Below are positions 43,524-52,910 of a stretch of DNA of 64,000 nucleotides, one piece after another. Each line of letters starts with the position of its first letter. Position 1 is the stretch's first letter. Source of the DNA: Streptomyces maremycinicus (GTDB lineage: Bacteria; Actinomycetota; Actinomycetes; Streptomycetales; Streptomycetaceae); the NCBI RefSeq assembly GCF_001184025.1, contig NZ_BBYG01000016.1, forward strand, positions 1-64,000, read 5' to 3'. The translations under genes were made by a program, and so were the position numbers. Under the pieces are notes generated by a model. That model was not told the DNA's origin. It made no database searches and saw only the letters and a program-made list of their open reading frames with translations.

Positions 43524-45023
43524 CTAGGCGACGAACGTGCGCGGCCCCTCGGTGCCCGCCGTCCCCCCGCTCTCCACGATCCGGGCGGCGGACGCCAGCC
43601 GGGACGCCGCCTCCTCCGCCACCGCGCCGCCGACGGTGAACGGCAGCCGCACATAGCCCTCGAAGGCGCCGTCGACGCCGAACCGCGGCCCGGACGGCAC
43701 CCGCAGGCCCACCCGCTCCCCCGCCTCGGCGAGCCGGGACCCGGAGAGGCCCCCGGCCCGCACCCACAGCGTCAGCCCACCCTTGGGCACCGAGAACTCC
43801 CACTCCGGCAGCTCCCGGCGCACGGCCGCGACCAGGTCGTCCCGATTCTCCCGGGCCTGGAGGCGGCGCAGTTCGACGGCCTGCGCCCAGCCGCCGGTGC
43901 TGAACAGCCAGTTCACCGCCAACTGCTCCAGCACCGGTGTGCCCAGGTCGGCGTAGGCGCGCGCGGCGACGAGGCTGCGGATGACGTCCGGCGCCGCCCG
44001 CACCCAGCCGATGCGCATCCCGGCCCAGAAGGCCTTGCTCGCCGACCCCACCGTGATCACCGTCGACCCCGCGGGGTCGAAGCCGCAGACCGGCCGGGGC
44101 ATCTCGACGTCGTCGTCGAGCCACAGCTCGCTCATGGTCTCGTCGGCGACCAGCACGGTCCCGGCGGAACGGGCCGCCTCCACGAGCCGGCGCCGCTGGT
44201 CCTCGTCGGCGAGCGCGCCGGTCGGGTTGTGGAAGTCCGCGACGACATACGCGATGCGCGGCGCGGCCTCGCGCAGGACCTGGCGCCAGCGGTCCATGTC
44301 CCACCCGGCGAGCCCCTCGGCCATCGCGACGGGAACGAGACGGGCACCGGCCTCGCGCATCAGCTGGAGGATGTTGGCGTAGGAGGGCGACTCGACGGCG
44401 ATCCGCTCGCCGCGGCCGCCGAACAGATGGCAGATGGCGTCGATGGCCCCCATCGCGCCGGTGGTGACCATGATCTGCTCGGGCATCGTCGGGATCCCGC
44501 GCGCGGTGTACCGCTCGGCGATCATCGCCCGCAGCGCGGGCAGCCCGGCCGGGTAGTCGCCGTGGGTGTGGGCGTACGGCGGCAGTTCCTCCAGCGCACC
44601 GCGCACCGCGCGGGTGAGCCAGGGCTCGGGCGCGGGCAGCGCCGCGCAGCCCAGGTCGATGATCGAACCGAGGGCCTCGGGGGGCAGCGGCTCCAGCCCG
44701 CGCGCCGGGACCGGGTTGCCCGCCGGGACGGCCGTCCAACTGCCCGCCCCGCGCCGGGACTCCAGGAACCCCTCGGCGCGCAACGCCTCGTAGGCGGCGG
44801 CGACGGTCGTACGGCTCACGGACAGGGCCAGGGCCAGTTCCCGTTCGGCGGGCAGGCGTGCGGCGACCGGCACACGGCCCTCCAGCACGAGCAGCCGGAC
44901 GCCGTCGGCGAGCGCCCGGTAGGCCGGCGGCCGGCGTGATCCGGGGCCGGCCGGGCGGTCCTGCTGGGACTTGAGCAGCCGCGCGAGCTGGGCGGCCCCC
45001 ACCGCCGAGGTCCACTGCGCCAT
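43524..45023 (-). CDS. MocR/PdxR-type transcriptional regulator
   Basis: This 499-aa fusion has an N-terminal GntR winged helix (RALADGVRLLVLEGRVPVAARLPAERELALALSVSRTTVAAAYEAL) joined to an aminotransferase-fold domain with FHNPTG, DETMSELW and the PLP lysine in SASKAFW. MocR proteins sense PLP-linked ligands. It is divergent from the YczE-like gene, the known MocR-YczE arrangement. The start is the ATG at 45023. Confidence 0.93.
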   Translation of the reverse strand: MAQWTSAVGAAQLARLLKSQQDRPAGPGSRRPPAYRALADGVRLLVLEGRVPVAARLPAERELALALSVSRTTVAAAYEALRAEGFLESRRGAGSWTAVPAGNPVPARGLEPLPPEALGSIIDLGCAALPAPEPWLTRAVRGALEELPPYAHTHGDYPAGLPALRAMIAERYTARGIPTMPEQIMVTTGAMGAIDAICHLFGGRGERIAVESPSYANILQLMREAGARLVPVAMAEGLAGWDMDRWRQVLREAAPRIAYVVADFHNPTGALADEDQRRRLVEAARSAGTVLVADETMSELWLDDDVEMPRPVCGFDPAGSTVITVGSASKAFWAGMRIGWVRAAPDVIRSLVAARAYADLGTPVLEQLAVNWLFSTGGWAQAVELRRLQARENRDDLVAAVRRELPEWEFSVPKGGLTLWVRAGGLSGSRLAEAGERVGLRVPSGPRFGVDGAFEGYVRLPFTVGGAVAEEAASRLASAARIVESGGTAGTEGPRTFVA

Positions 45024-45122
45024 GATTACCAGTCCACCTTCCCGGAATTGGCCATGGATGGCCTGGGCTTCCAAGCCACAGAGTGTCACGGGTCAGGCCA
45101 CTACCACCACCAGGGGGACCCC

Positions 45123-45809
45123 TTGTCCGAGCCGTCACCGCAGGAGACACCCCCGCGGGAGCCGAACGGCCACCTCACCCGCCGACTGGTCCAGCTCTAC
45201 GCCGGTCTCGCGCTGTACGGCGCCAGCTCCGCCCTCCTCGTGCGGGCCGGCCTCGGCCTCGAACCCTGGAACGTGCTGCACGAGGGCCTCGCCGAACTCA
45301 CCGGCCTGACGATCGGCGTCGTGTCGATCGTGGTGGGCGCCGCGGTACTGCTGCTGTGGATCCCGCTGCGCCAGCGGCCGGGCCTCGGCACGGTCTCCAA
45401 CGTCTTCGTCGTCGGCCTGGCGATGGACGGCACACTCGCGTACGTCCCCGACGCCCACGGGCTCGCGGTCCAGGTGCCGCTGCTGCTCGCCGGGATCGTC
45501 CTGAACGGGGCGGCCACCGGCCTCTACATCGAGGCCCGCTTCGGGCCGGGGCCGCGCGACGGGCTGATGACGGGACTGCACCGGCGTACCGGGCGTTCGA
45601 TCCGGCTGATGCGCACGGCGGTGGAGGTGTCGGTCGTGGTGACCGGATTCGCGCTCGGCGGCACCATCGGCGTCGGCACCCTGCTCTACGCGGTGGCGAT
45701 CGGTCCGCTCGCCCAGCTCTTCCTGCGGATGTTCGCCGTTCCCGCTGCATCGGGCGGCAGCACGGTCGTTGCCGCCGGGACACCCCGGGGAGCCATACTG
45801 CGTCCGTGA
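45123..45809 (+). CDS. YczE/YyaS-family membrane protein
   Basis: This 228-aa membrane protein has about five to six helices. Family motifs include GLALYGASSALLVRAGLGLEPWNVLHEG and GFGPGPRDGLMTGLHRRTGRSI. YczE-type proteins are regularly divergent from and controlled by a MocR regulator, as here. A TTG at 45123 with AGGGGG 6 bases upstream is the best start; an ATG 75 bases earlier lies in the shared promoter. Its stop overlaps the next gene by four bases. The transported compound is unknown. Confidence 0.85.
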   Translation: MSEPSPQETPPREPNGHLTRRLVQLYAGLALYGASSALLVRAGLGLEPWNVLHEGLAELTGLTIGVVSIVVGAAVLLLWIPLRQRPGLGTVSNVFVVGLAMDGTLAYVPDAHGLAVQVPLLLAGIVLNGAATGLYIEARFGPGPRDGLMTGLHRRTGRSIRLMRTAVEVSVVVTGFALGGTIGVGTLLYAVAIGPLAQLFLRMFAVPAASGGSTVVAAGTPRGAILRP

Positions 45810-46573
45810 GCAGCCTCGTGACCCACCCGTATCTCGACCATCCCCGGCCCATCCCGTTCGCGCACCGCGGCGGGGCCGCGGACGGTCTGGAGAACACCAC
45901 GACGCAGTTCCGGCGTGCCGTCGAGGCGGGCTACCGCTATATCGAGACCGATGTGCACGCGACGCGGGACGGCAAGCTCGTCGCCTTCCACGACGCGACG
46001 CTGGACCGGGTGACCGACGGCGCGGGCCGGATAGCGGACCTCCTCTGGTCGGACGTACGGCACGCGCGCGTGGCGGGCAAGGAGCCCGTGCCACTCTTCG
46101 AGGAGCTGCTGGAGACCTTCCCCGAGGTGCGGTGGAACGTCGATCTCAAGGCGGAGCCCGCGCTGCACCCCTTGCTCAACCTGATAGCACGCACCGGCGC
46201 GTGGGACCGGGTCTGCGTCGGCTCGTTCTCGGAGGCGCGGGTGGTGCGGGCCCAGCGGCTGGCCGGACCACGCCTGGCGACCTCGTACGGCACCCGCGGT
46301 GTGCTCAACCTTCGACTGCGGTCCTGGGGTGTGCCGGCGGCCCTGCGCCGCTCGGCGATCGCCGCGCAGGTGCCCGAGAGCCAGTCGGGCATACAGGTCG
46401 TGGACCACCGCTTCCTGCGGGCCGCCCACGCGCGCGGGCTCCAGGTCCACGTGTGGACGATCAACGATGCCGATCGGATGCACCGGCTCCTGGACCTGGG
46501 GGTCGATGGCATCATGACCGATCACATCGACACGTTGCGCGAGGTCATGGAGGACCGCGGCGTCTGGGTCTGA
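45806..46573 (+). CDS. Glycerophosphodiester phosphodiesterase
   Basis: This 255-aa GDPD-family hydrolase releases an alcohol and glycerol-3-phosphate from glycerophosphodiesters. Catalytic and metal motifs are complete: AHRGGAADGLENT, ETDVHATRDGKLVAFHD and VHVWTINDADRMH, with LGVDGIMTDH at the end. There is no signal peptide, so it is the cytoplasmic type. The GTG start overlaps the YczE-like stop (GTGA). Confidence 0.93.
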   Translation: MSSLVTHPYLDHPRPIPFAHRGGAADGLENTTTQFRRAVEAGYRYIETDVHATRDGKLVAFHDATLDRVTDGAGRIADLLWSDVRHARVAGKEPVPLFEELLETFPEVRWNVDLKAEPALHPLLNLIARTGAWDRVCVGSFSEARVVRAQRLAGPRLATSYGTRGVLNLRLRSWGVPAALRRSAIAAQVPESQSGIQVVDHRFLRAAHARGLQVHVWTINDADRMHRLLDLGVDGIMTDHIDTLREVMEDRGVWV

Positions 46574-46625
46574 CCCCGGGCCCGCCGCCCGCGCGCGGCT
46601 GCGGCAGCGGGAAGCGAGGGCACGG

Positions 46626-47990
46626 GTGGACATCGACACCGTGCGGACGACGGCGTCCGACGCGGCCGCCGAACGGCGGCGCGAACAGCGCGGCTGGTAC
46701 TTCTACGACTGGGCGTGCTCCGTCTACTCGACGAGCGTGCTCACCGTGTTCCTCGGCCCGTACCTGACCTCGGTCGCCAAGCGGGCGGCGGACGCCGAGG
46801 GATACGTGCATCCGCTGGGCGTCCCGGTGCGGGCGGGTTCCTTCTTCGCGTACTCGGTGTCCCTGTCGGTGATCGTGGCCGTGCTGGTGATGCCCCTGGT
46901 CGGGGCGGCGGCCGACCGCAGCGGCCGCAAGAAGCCCCTGCTGGGCGCCGCCGCCTACGTGGGCGCCGCGGCCACGACCGGCATGTTCTTCCTGGGCGGC
47001 GACCGCTATCTGCTGGGCGGCGCGCTGCTGATCGTGGCGAACGCGGCCCAGTCCGTGGCGATGATGCTCTACAACTCCTATCTGCCGCAGATCGCCCCGC
47101 CCGAGGAACGCGACGCGGTCTCCTCCCGGGGCTGGGCCTTCGGCTACGCGGCGGGTTCGCTGGTCCTGGTCGTCAATCTGGTGCTCTACCTCGCCCACGA
47201 CTCGTTCGGTGTCTCCGAGTCGATGGCCGTGCGGATCTGCCTGGCCTCGGCGGGCCTGTGGTGGGGCGGCTTCACGCTGATCCCGCTGCTGCGGCTGCGC
47301 GACCGGCCTGCCTCCGTCCGCGAGGCGGCCGCCGGACCGGCCCGCACGGCTCCCGGGCTGCGCCAGCTCGCGGCGACGGTCCGCGACATGCGGCGCCACC
47401 CGCTGACCCTCGCCTTCCTTCTCGCGTACCTGATCTACAACGACGGCATCCAGACCGTGATCTCTCAGGCCTCGGTCTACGGCTCCGAGGAGCTGGGCCT
47501 CGGCCAGTCCACCCTGATCGGCGCCGTCCTGCTGGTGCAGGTGCTGGCCGTGGCGGGAGCGCTCGGGATGGGGCGGCTGGCCCGGACGTACGGCGCGAAG
47601 CGCACCATCCTCGGCTCGCTCGCCGCCTGGACGCTCACCCTGGGCGCCGGGTACTTCCTGCCCTCCGGGGCGCCGGTCGGGTTCTTCCTGCTGGCGGCCG
47701 CGATCGGCCTGGTCCTCGGCGGCAGCCAGGCGCTGTCCCGCTCCCTCTTCTCCCACCTGGTCCCGCCCGGCAAGGAGGCCGAGTACTTCTCGGCGTACGA
47801 GATGAGCGACCGCGGCATGAGCTGGCTCGGCCCGCTCCTGTTCGGGGTGACCTACCAGCTGACCGGAAGCTACCGGGACGCGATCATCTCGCTGGTGGTC
47901 TTCTTCGTCGTGGGGTTCCTGCTGCTCGCGCGGGTACCGGTACGGCAGGCGATCGGCGACGCGGGGAACCCGGTGCCCGAGAAGATTTAG
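46626..47990 (+). CDS. UMF1/Atg22-like MFS transporter
   Basis: This 454-aa transporter has about 12 membrane segments. The start RGWYFYDWACSVYSTSVLTVFLGPYL and the YNSYLPQIAPPEERDAVSSRGWAFGYAAGS block are typical of UMF1-family permeases related to fungal vacuolar Atg22. The substrate is unknown; amino acids are the usual suggestion. It is the last gene before the rbpA promoter, 52 bases after the glycerophosphodiesterase gene. Confidence 0.9.
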   Translation: MDIDTVRTTASDAAAERRREQRGWYFYDWACSVYSTSVLTVFLGPYLTSVAKRAADAEGYVHPLGVPVRAGSFFAYSVSLSVIVAVLVMPLVGAAADRSGRKKPLLGAAAYVGAAATTGMFFLGGDRYLLGGALLIVANAAQSVAMMLYNSYLPQIAPPEERDAVSSRGWAFGYAAGSLVLVVNLVLYLAHDSFGVSESMAVRICLASAGLWWGGFTLIPLLRLRDRPASVREAAAGPARTAPGLRQLAATVRDMRRHPLTLAFLLAYLIYNDGIQTVISQASVYGSEELGLGQSTLIGAVLLVQVLAVAGALGMGRLARTYGAKRTILGSLAAWTLTLGAGYFLPSGAPVGFFLLAAAIGLVLGGSQALSRSLFSHLVPPGKEAEYFSAYEMSDRGMSWLGPLLFGVTYQLTGSYRDAIISLVVFFVVGFLLLARVPVRQAIGDAGNPVPEKI

Positions 47991-47996
47991 CGCTCA

Positions 47997-48040
47997 AGGC
48001 CAAAGGGCGGTAGTGTACGCGTTTGGCCTGCCAGGCGTAC
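47997..48040 (+). terminator. Overlapping hairpins after the UMF1 gene
   Basis: AGGCCAAA at 47997-48004 can pair with TTTGGCCT at 48022-48029. GTACGC at 48015-48020 can instead pair with GCGTAC at 48035-48040. The two stems share the loop bases, so only one can form at a time. The first is a plausible terminator. Confidence 0.5.
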
Positions 48041-48181
48041 CGTTACTGCGCGTCAAAGATGCCGAAACGCTAGGTGACATCTCCTTTCAGATGTGACAAA
48101 CCGGGCGCCGGTGGGTACTGCACTGGTTGACAAGACTGCGGCTACGACGGCGACGCATGACCCGGAACGGGACTCCGAACG

Positions 48182-48207
48182 GGAATCTTTACCGCCGACC
48201 GGACGTT
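48182..48207 (+). promoter_or_regulatory. Sigma-R promoter of rbpA
   Basis: GGAAT at 48182-48186, exactly 18 bases, then GTT at 48205-48207 matches the sigma-R consensus GGAAT-N18-GTT. It lies about 62 bases before the rbpA start. In S. coelicolor rbpA is known to be induced by disulfide stress through sigma-R, which supports the call. Confidence 0.88.
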
Positions 48208-48268
48208 GACCGGATGACGACGACAGCGACACCTGTCCTGTGGGCGACAAGCCCGGGAGGCACGATTC

Positions 48269-48643
48269 ATGAGTGAGCGAGCTCTTCGCGGCACGCGCCT
48301 CGTGGTGACCAGCTACGAGACGGACCGCGGCATCGACCTGGCCCCGCGCCAGGCCGTGGAGTACGCATGCGAGAAGGGGCACCGGTTTGAGATGCCCTTC
48401 TCGGTCGAGGCGGAGATTCCGCCGGAGTGGGAGTGCAAGGTCTGTGGAGCCCCTGCACTCCTCGTGGACGGCGACGGCCCTGAGGAGAAGAAGGCCAAGC
48501 CCGCGCGTACGCATTGGGACATGCTGATGGAGCGGCGGACCCGCGAGGAACTGGAAGAGGTCCTCGAAGAGCGGCTCGCCGTTCTGCGGTCCGGGGCGAT
48601 GAACCTTGCGGTGCATCCCCGCGACAGCCGTAAAAGCGCATAG
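48269..48643 (+). CDS. rbpA: RNA polymerase-binding protein RbpA
   Basis: This 124-aa actinobacterial RbpA binds the principal sigma factor and RNA polymerase and stabilises open complexes. Visible parts are the N-terminal tail (ALRGTRLVVTSYETDRG), the zinc-binding core (ACEKGH and CKVCG) and the C-terminal sigma-interacting helix (THWDMLMERRTREELEEVLEERL). It is preceded by a sigma-R promoter and followed by a very strong terminator. Confidence 0.96.
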   Translation: MSERALRGTRLVVTSYETDRGIDLAPRQAVEYACEKGHRFEMPFSVEAEIPPEWECKVCGAPALLVDGDGPEEKKAKPARTHWDMLMERRTREELEEVLEERLAVLRSGAMNLAVHPRDSRKSA

Positions 48644-48677
48644 CCCTACGGGGCTGTGACTGCTTCACAGCACAAGA

Positions 48678-48728
48678 CGACGACCGCGGGCGCCGTACGT
48701 ATCTCACGTACGGCGCCCGCGGTCGTCG
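48678..48728 (+). terminator. Very strong rbpA terminator
   Basis: The 23 bases from 48678 pair perfectly with 48706-48728 over a 5-base loop (ATCTC). Flanking CACAGCAC and TGCTGTG extend the stem with a small bulge. It begins 35 bases after the rbpA stop. Confidence 0.93.
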
Positions 48729-48904
48729 TGCTGTGCCCTGCCGCCCCGTGCCGCCCCTTCGGCCGCTGCCCACCGGGCGGTCGGCCGAGGGGCAGTCGCG
48801 CGGGACGGTCGGAACGGGGCCCCTGCCCGATACGCGAAGGCCCTGCCCCACCCGGGCGCACGGCGGTCGGCCGGCGCGGAGCCCCGGGATCACCGCTCGT
48901 CCCG

Positions 48905-49065
48905 GAGGAGGGATCACCGCCCCCTCCCGGGAGAGGTCACCGCTCCCTCCTGGGAGAGGTCACCGGTCGTCCCTGGGAGAGGTCACCGCTCCCTCCTGGG
49001 AGAGGTCACCGGTCGTCCCTGGGAGAGGTCACCGCCCCCTCCTGGGAGAGGTCACCGGTCGTCCC
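48905..49065. repeat. 23-base tandem repeat, alternating A/B types, reaching into fxsA
   Basis: About seven contiguous 23-base units, with phases at 48928, 48951, 48974, 48997, 49020 and 49043 plus a diverged one at 48905, share CTGGGAGAGGTCACC. They alternate between endings GCTCCCTC and GGTCGTCC, so the real period is 46. Each holds the palindrome GGTCACC. The last unit contains the fxsA stop codon (49052-49054) and its final codons. Confidence 0.92.
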
Positions 49066-49579
49066 TGATGACCTCGCCCTGCACCACCTTGCCGTCGGGG
49101 CGGTGGATGCGGGCCTGCTGGAAGGCGTCCCCCAGGGTGCCGGGCGTGGCCGCGGCCGCCCTGAGCTTGCGCTCCCCGTAGCCGCTGACCGCCTTCTGGA
49201 CCGGCGGGAGCAGCAGGAGCAGACCGACCACGTCGGAGGCCAGGCCCGGAATCATCAGGAACAGGCCACCGAGCATCATCAGGCCGTTGCCGCCGCGGCG
49301 GGGGGCCGAGCCGCGCTGGAGCGCCTCGTTCAGGTTCTGGAAGGCCCGGCGGCCCGCCCGCTTGATGACCACGCCGCCCAGCACGAACCCGGCGACGAGG
49401 AGCAGCAGGACCACCAGCCCGCTCGTCGCGCCCGCGACCACGGTGAGCAGCCAGATCTCCAGCACCAGCCATGCGGCGAGCGCCAGCGGCAGGAACGTCC
49501 GCAGCCGGGAGCGGCGGGGCCGGACGGGGGGCTGCTGGGCGGATGTCCGGTAGGCGGGGGTCGGAGAGCCAGTCGTCAT
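49052..49579 (-). CDS. fxsA: FxsA-family membrane protein
   Basis: This 175-aa FxsA-like protein has three to four hydrophobic segments (FLPLALAAWLVLEIWLLTVVAG, GLVVLLLLVAGFVLGGVVI, MMLGGLFLMIPGLASDVVGLLLLLPP). The E. coli relative relieves phage F exclusion by PifA; the role in Streptomyces is unknown. The ribosome site is weak. Its C-terminal RDDR and stop fall within the 23-base repeat. It lies in the same direction as the mannosyltransferase gene upstream. Confidence 0.9.
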   Translation of the reverse strand: MTTGSPTPAYRTSAQQPPVRPRRSRLRTFLPLALAAWLVLEIWLLTVVAGATSGLVVLLLLVAGFVLGGVVIKRAGRRAFQNLNEALQRGSAPRRGGNGLMMLGGLFLMIPGLASDVVGLLLLLPPVQKAVSGYGERKLRAAAATPGTLGDAFQQARIHRPDGKVVQGEVIRDDR

Positions 49580-49625
49580 GCCTCCAGTGTGCCCGGACCA
49601 GGCTCAGAGCGGCATAAGGGGACGA

Positions 49626-50462
49626 TCAGCTGTCGCTGTGGGACTTCGAGGGCTCCTGCGGCCGGTCCGGCTGGTCGCCGCCGCGGCCCGTGATCTTGCC
49701 GACCCGCTCGCCCACACCCCAGGCCGTGACCCGCCACAACGCCTCGACGAGGATGTCCCGGCTCATCTTGGAGTCGCCGTGCTCGCGCTCGACGAAGGTG
49801 ATGGGGACCTCGATGACGTGGAAACCGGCCTTGACGGCACGACGGGCGAGGTCGACCTGGAAGCAGTAGCCCTGCGAGGCGACCTCCTCCAGGCCGAGGC
49901 CCTCCAGCGTCTCGCGGCGGAACGCGCGGTAGCCGCCGGTGATGTCGCGCAGCGGCAGGTCGAGGGCGAGGCGGGAGTAGAGGCTGCCGCCGCGCGAGAT
50001 GACCTCACGGGACCTGGGCCAGTTCACCACCCGGCCGCCCGGCACCCAGCGGGAGCCCAGGACGAGGTCGGCGCCCTTGAGCGCGGTGAGCAGGCGGGGC
50101 AGTTCCTCGGGCTGGTGGGAGCCGTCGGCGTCCATCTCGATCAGCACGCCGTAGCCGTTCTCCAGACCCCAGCGGAAGCCCGCGAGATAGGCGGCGCCGA
50201 GGCCCTCCTTGCCCTTGCGGTGCAGGACCTGGACCTGGTCGTCACCGACGGCCAGTTCGTCGGCGAGCTTGCCGGTGCCGTCGGGGCTGTTGTCGTCGGC
50301 CACGAGGACGTGCGCCTCGGGGACGGCCTTGCGCACCCGGCCGACGATGCTCTTGATGTTCTCCGCCTCGTTGTAGGTCGGGATGATCACCAAGGCCGTG
50401 CCGAGCGGACCGAACCGCCTCCCCCGGTCCTGTGCCGCGAGGGTCCCGTCGCCGTCGTTCAC
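49626..50462 (-). CDS. ppm1: Polyprenol monophosphomannose synthase (GT2)
   Basis: This 278-aa GT2 enzyme transfers mannose from GDP-mannose to polyprenyl phosphate, giving the donor for protein O-mannosylation. Motifs are VIIPTYNEAENI, VADDNSPDGTG, EMDADGSHQPEE (DxD-like), GSRWVPGG and REHGDSKMS. The start is a GTG at 50462. No fused acyltransferase domain is present, unlike mycobacterial Ppm1. It is followed by fxsA after 46 bases, likely in one transcript. Confidence 0.92.
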   Translation of the reverse strand: MNDGDGTLAAQDRGRRFGPLGTALVIIPTYNEAENIKSIVGRVRKAVPEAHVLVADDNSPDGTGKLADELAVGDDQVQVLHRKGKEGLGAAYLAGFRWGLENGYGVLIEMDADGSHQPEELPRLLTALKGADLVLGSRWVPGGRVVNWPRSREVISRGGSLYSRLALDLPLRDITGGYRAFRRETLEGLGLEEVASQGYCFQVDLARRAVKAGFHVIEVPITFVEREHGDSKMSRDILVEALWRVTAWGVGERVGKITGRGGDQPDRPQEPSKSHSDS

Positions 50463-51120
50463 TACTGCCCCTTCAAGTCCGTACGCAGGGGACCACCATA
50501 GTGGCCGCCGCCTGCGCCGACGTGACGGGACGTACGTACGGTGGTGTCGAATCCGCGTGAGCGGGGTAACAACGTACCTTTGGGCTTGTATGTACGCCCC
50601 TACCCCACAGGGGTGAGCGCAAGCGGGCGGGGTGAACGAGCCGCGGTCGCGGACCTGCCGCCGAGAGGGGATCCGCGCGGATACGGGACCCGCAGCGGAT
50701 GCGGATGCGGGACCTGCTGCGGATGGGGGCCCGGCGCTCTTCGGGCCGGCCCGGGACCCGCTGGCTGCGGGTCGACCGAAAGCCGTTGTCTACTGAGCGC
50801 CCGGGCCCCATCCGGGTCACACCTCCCCGACCGGCCGGAACGTTCCCTCGCTGCGGCGCGGGCGCTGAGCCTGGCTGCCAGTGGCGGTGCGCCGGTGCGG
50901 CTCACCGTCCCTGACCCAGCGGCGCCGCGGCGAGTGCGCGGGCGTTCCCCGGGCGGGGCGTCCGGTGGTGGACTCCGCCGAACCTACCGGCCCCCCGCCA
51001 TCGGCTGTCAACAGCGGCTTGACCTGCGAATCTTCCGTCAAAGCCCAGGTCAGCGGGGACAAGGCACCAGGTGTATGTCGGCGGGCGGACGGGTGATCTT
51101 CACGGGGGCGACCCGGGAGA
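50463..51120. other. Intergenic region between ppm1 and the amidohydrolase gene
   Basis: This is a 658-base stretch without a convincing gene. It begins with an A+T-richer part that should carry the ppm1 promoter. A repetitive part (50690-50760) is built from GCGGATGCGGGACCTGCTGCGGAT. Short Arg/Gly-rich frames on both strands look like shadows. Confidence 0.55.
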
Positions 51121-52746
51121 TCACTCGCTCGGCCGCAGGAACACGGTCCGGCCGCCCACCACCGTACGCAGGCACACCGGCAGCTCGCCGCCGGGGGTCA
51201 GGTCCGGCAGTCCGGGGGTGCCGGAGCGGGGGTCGGTGGACCAGCGGGCGACGCGGTCGTCGGGGGCCTGGACGACCAGTTCGTCGGTGCGCCAGACCGC
51301 GTAGTCGGCGGGTGCGCCCGGGACCAGGACGCCCGCGTCGTCCCGGCCGATCGCGCGCCAGCCGCCGCGCGTGTGGGCCGTGAACGCGGCGCGGGCGGAC
51401 ACCCGGTGCTCGGGGGTGCGGTGGAAGGCGGCGGCGCGGACCGTGCCCCAGGGGTCGAGGGGGGTGACCGGGCTGTCGGAGCCGAAGGCGAGCGGGACGC
51501 CCGCGCGCAGCAGGGCCGCGAAGGGGTTCAGGGTGCGGGCCCGCTCCACGCCCAGCCGCTGGGCGTACATGCCCTCCTCGCCGCCCCACAGGGCGTCGAA
51601 GGCGGGCTGGACGGAGGCGGTGAGGCCGAGCTCGGCGAAGGCGGCGATCGTCTCGGGCGTGAGCATCTCGACGTGTTCGACGCGGTGGCGGGCGGCGCGG
51701 ATCCGGGCGAGGCCGACCTTCTCCGCGGCGGCGCGCACCCCCTCGACGACGGCGGTCACGGCGGCGTCGCCGATGGCGTGGAAGCCCGCCTGGAGACCGG
51801 CCTCGGTGCAGACCGTCACGTGGTCGGCGACATCGGCGGCGTCCAGGTAGGCGGTGCCGGTGTGGCCCGCGTCGGTGTAGGAGGCGTGCAGACAGGCGGT
51901 GTGGGAGCCGAGGGCGCCGTCGACGAACAGGTCCCCGGCGGCGCCGAGCGCGCCCAGCTCCCGGGCCTTGTCGACATCGCGCTCGGCCCAGTAGCCGACG
52001 ACCCGGGGGCCGGGCTCCTCGGCGGCGAGGCGCAGCAGGTCCGTGAAGTCGTCCTCGGAGGAGATCTCGGGGCCCCCGCACTCGTGGACCGAGCCGATCC
52101 CGAGCGAGGCGGCGTGCGCGAGGGCGGCCCGCTGCGCCTCGGCGCGCCGGGCGGGCGTCACGGCTGCGAACGCGGCGGCGCGGACCGCGTGGTGGGCGTC
52201 GCGGGTGAGCGGTCCGCCGTCCGGGCCGTCCGCGAAGCCCGGTGCGGAGCGGACGCCGGGGGCCCTTTCCAGCAGGGCGGTGGTGACCGCGGCGGAGTGG
52301 ACGTCGATCCGGCTGAGGTAGAGCGGCCGACCGCCGGCCGCCTCGTCCAGTTCGTCCCGTCGGGGCGGGCGGCCCTCCGGCCAGCGGGAGGCGTCCCAAC
52401 CGTGCCCCAGCAGGACCTGGTCCCGCGGCCGGGCCGCCGCGAAGGCCCGTACCAGGTCGAGGGCGGCCGCCAGGGAGGGGGCGGCGGAGAGGTCGAGACC
52501 GGTGAGCGCGAGGCCGGTGGACGTGGTGTGCACATGGGCGTCGGTGAACGCCGGGGTGACCAGGGCGCCGTCCAGGTCGACCACCTCGTCGACGCCGTCC
52601 GCGAAGGCGTCGGCGGCGCCTTCGGAGCCGACCCAGGCGACCTGGCCGCGTTCGACGACCATCGCGGTCGCGAACGGGTCGGCGGGGCTGTGTACCTCTC
52701 CTCGGCGGAGCAGGACGGTCTGGGGCTCGGCGGTGCGCTCACTCAT
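51121..52746 (-). CDS. YtcJ-like amidohydrolase
   Basis: This 541-aa metal-dependent amidohydrolase is of the YtcJ/exoenzyme-regulatory type. The metal site begins TDAHVHTTSTG, and further motifs are GHGWDASRWPE, SRIDVHSAAV, DGALGSHTACL, FHAIGDAAV, RHRVEHVEML, SVQPAFDALWGGE and FGSDSPVTPLDPW. Members hydrolyse N-substituted amides or formamides; the substrate is not known. There is no signal peptide. It is followed by the leftward intergenic region. Confidence 0.9.
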   Translation of the reverse strand: MSERTAEPQTVLLRRGEVHSPADPFATAMVVERGQVAWVGSEGAADAFADGVDEVVDLDGALVTPAFTDAHVHTTSTGLALTGLDLSAAPSLAAALDLVRAFAAARPRDQVLLGHGWDASRWPEGRPPRRDELDEAAGGRPLYLSRIDVHSAAVTTALLERAPGVRSAPGFADGPDGGPLTRDAHHAVRAAAFAAVTPARRAEAQRAALAHAASLGIGSVHECGGPEISSEDDFTDLLRLAAEEPGPRVVGYWAERDVDKARELGALGAAGDLFVDGALGSHTACLHASYTDAGHTGTAYLDAADVADHVTVCTEAGLQAGFHAIGDAAVTAVVEGVRAAAEKVGLARIRAARHRVEHVEMLTPETIAAFAELGLTASVQPAFDALWGGEEGMYAQRLGVERARTLNPFAALLRAGVPLAFGSDSPVTPLDPWGTVRAAAFHRTPEHRVSARAAFTAHTRGGWRAIGRDDAGVLVPGAPADYAVWRTDELVVQAPDDRVARWSTDPRSGTPGLPDLTPGGELPVCLRTVVGGRTVFLRPSE

Positions 52747-52910
52747 GGGGAACAGTCTCGCGCCTCACCCCTGCCTCCCGGCACGGGCCCCCTCGGATCT
52801 CCGTCGGATGTCACTCGGGTCGCCGTCGGACACCCCTCGGATCTCCGTCGCGGCCGACGCCCCTCGGGTCGCCGTCGGACGGCCCTCGGAGCGCTGTCGG
52901 GTCCCGCTCC

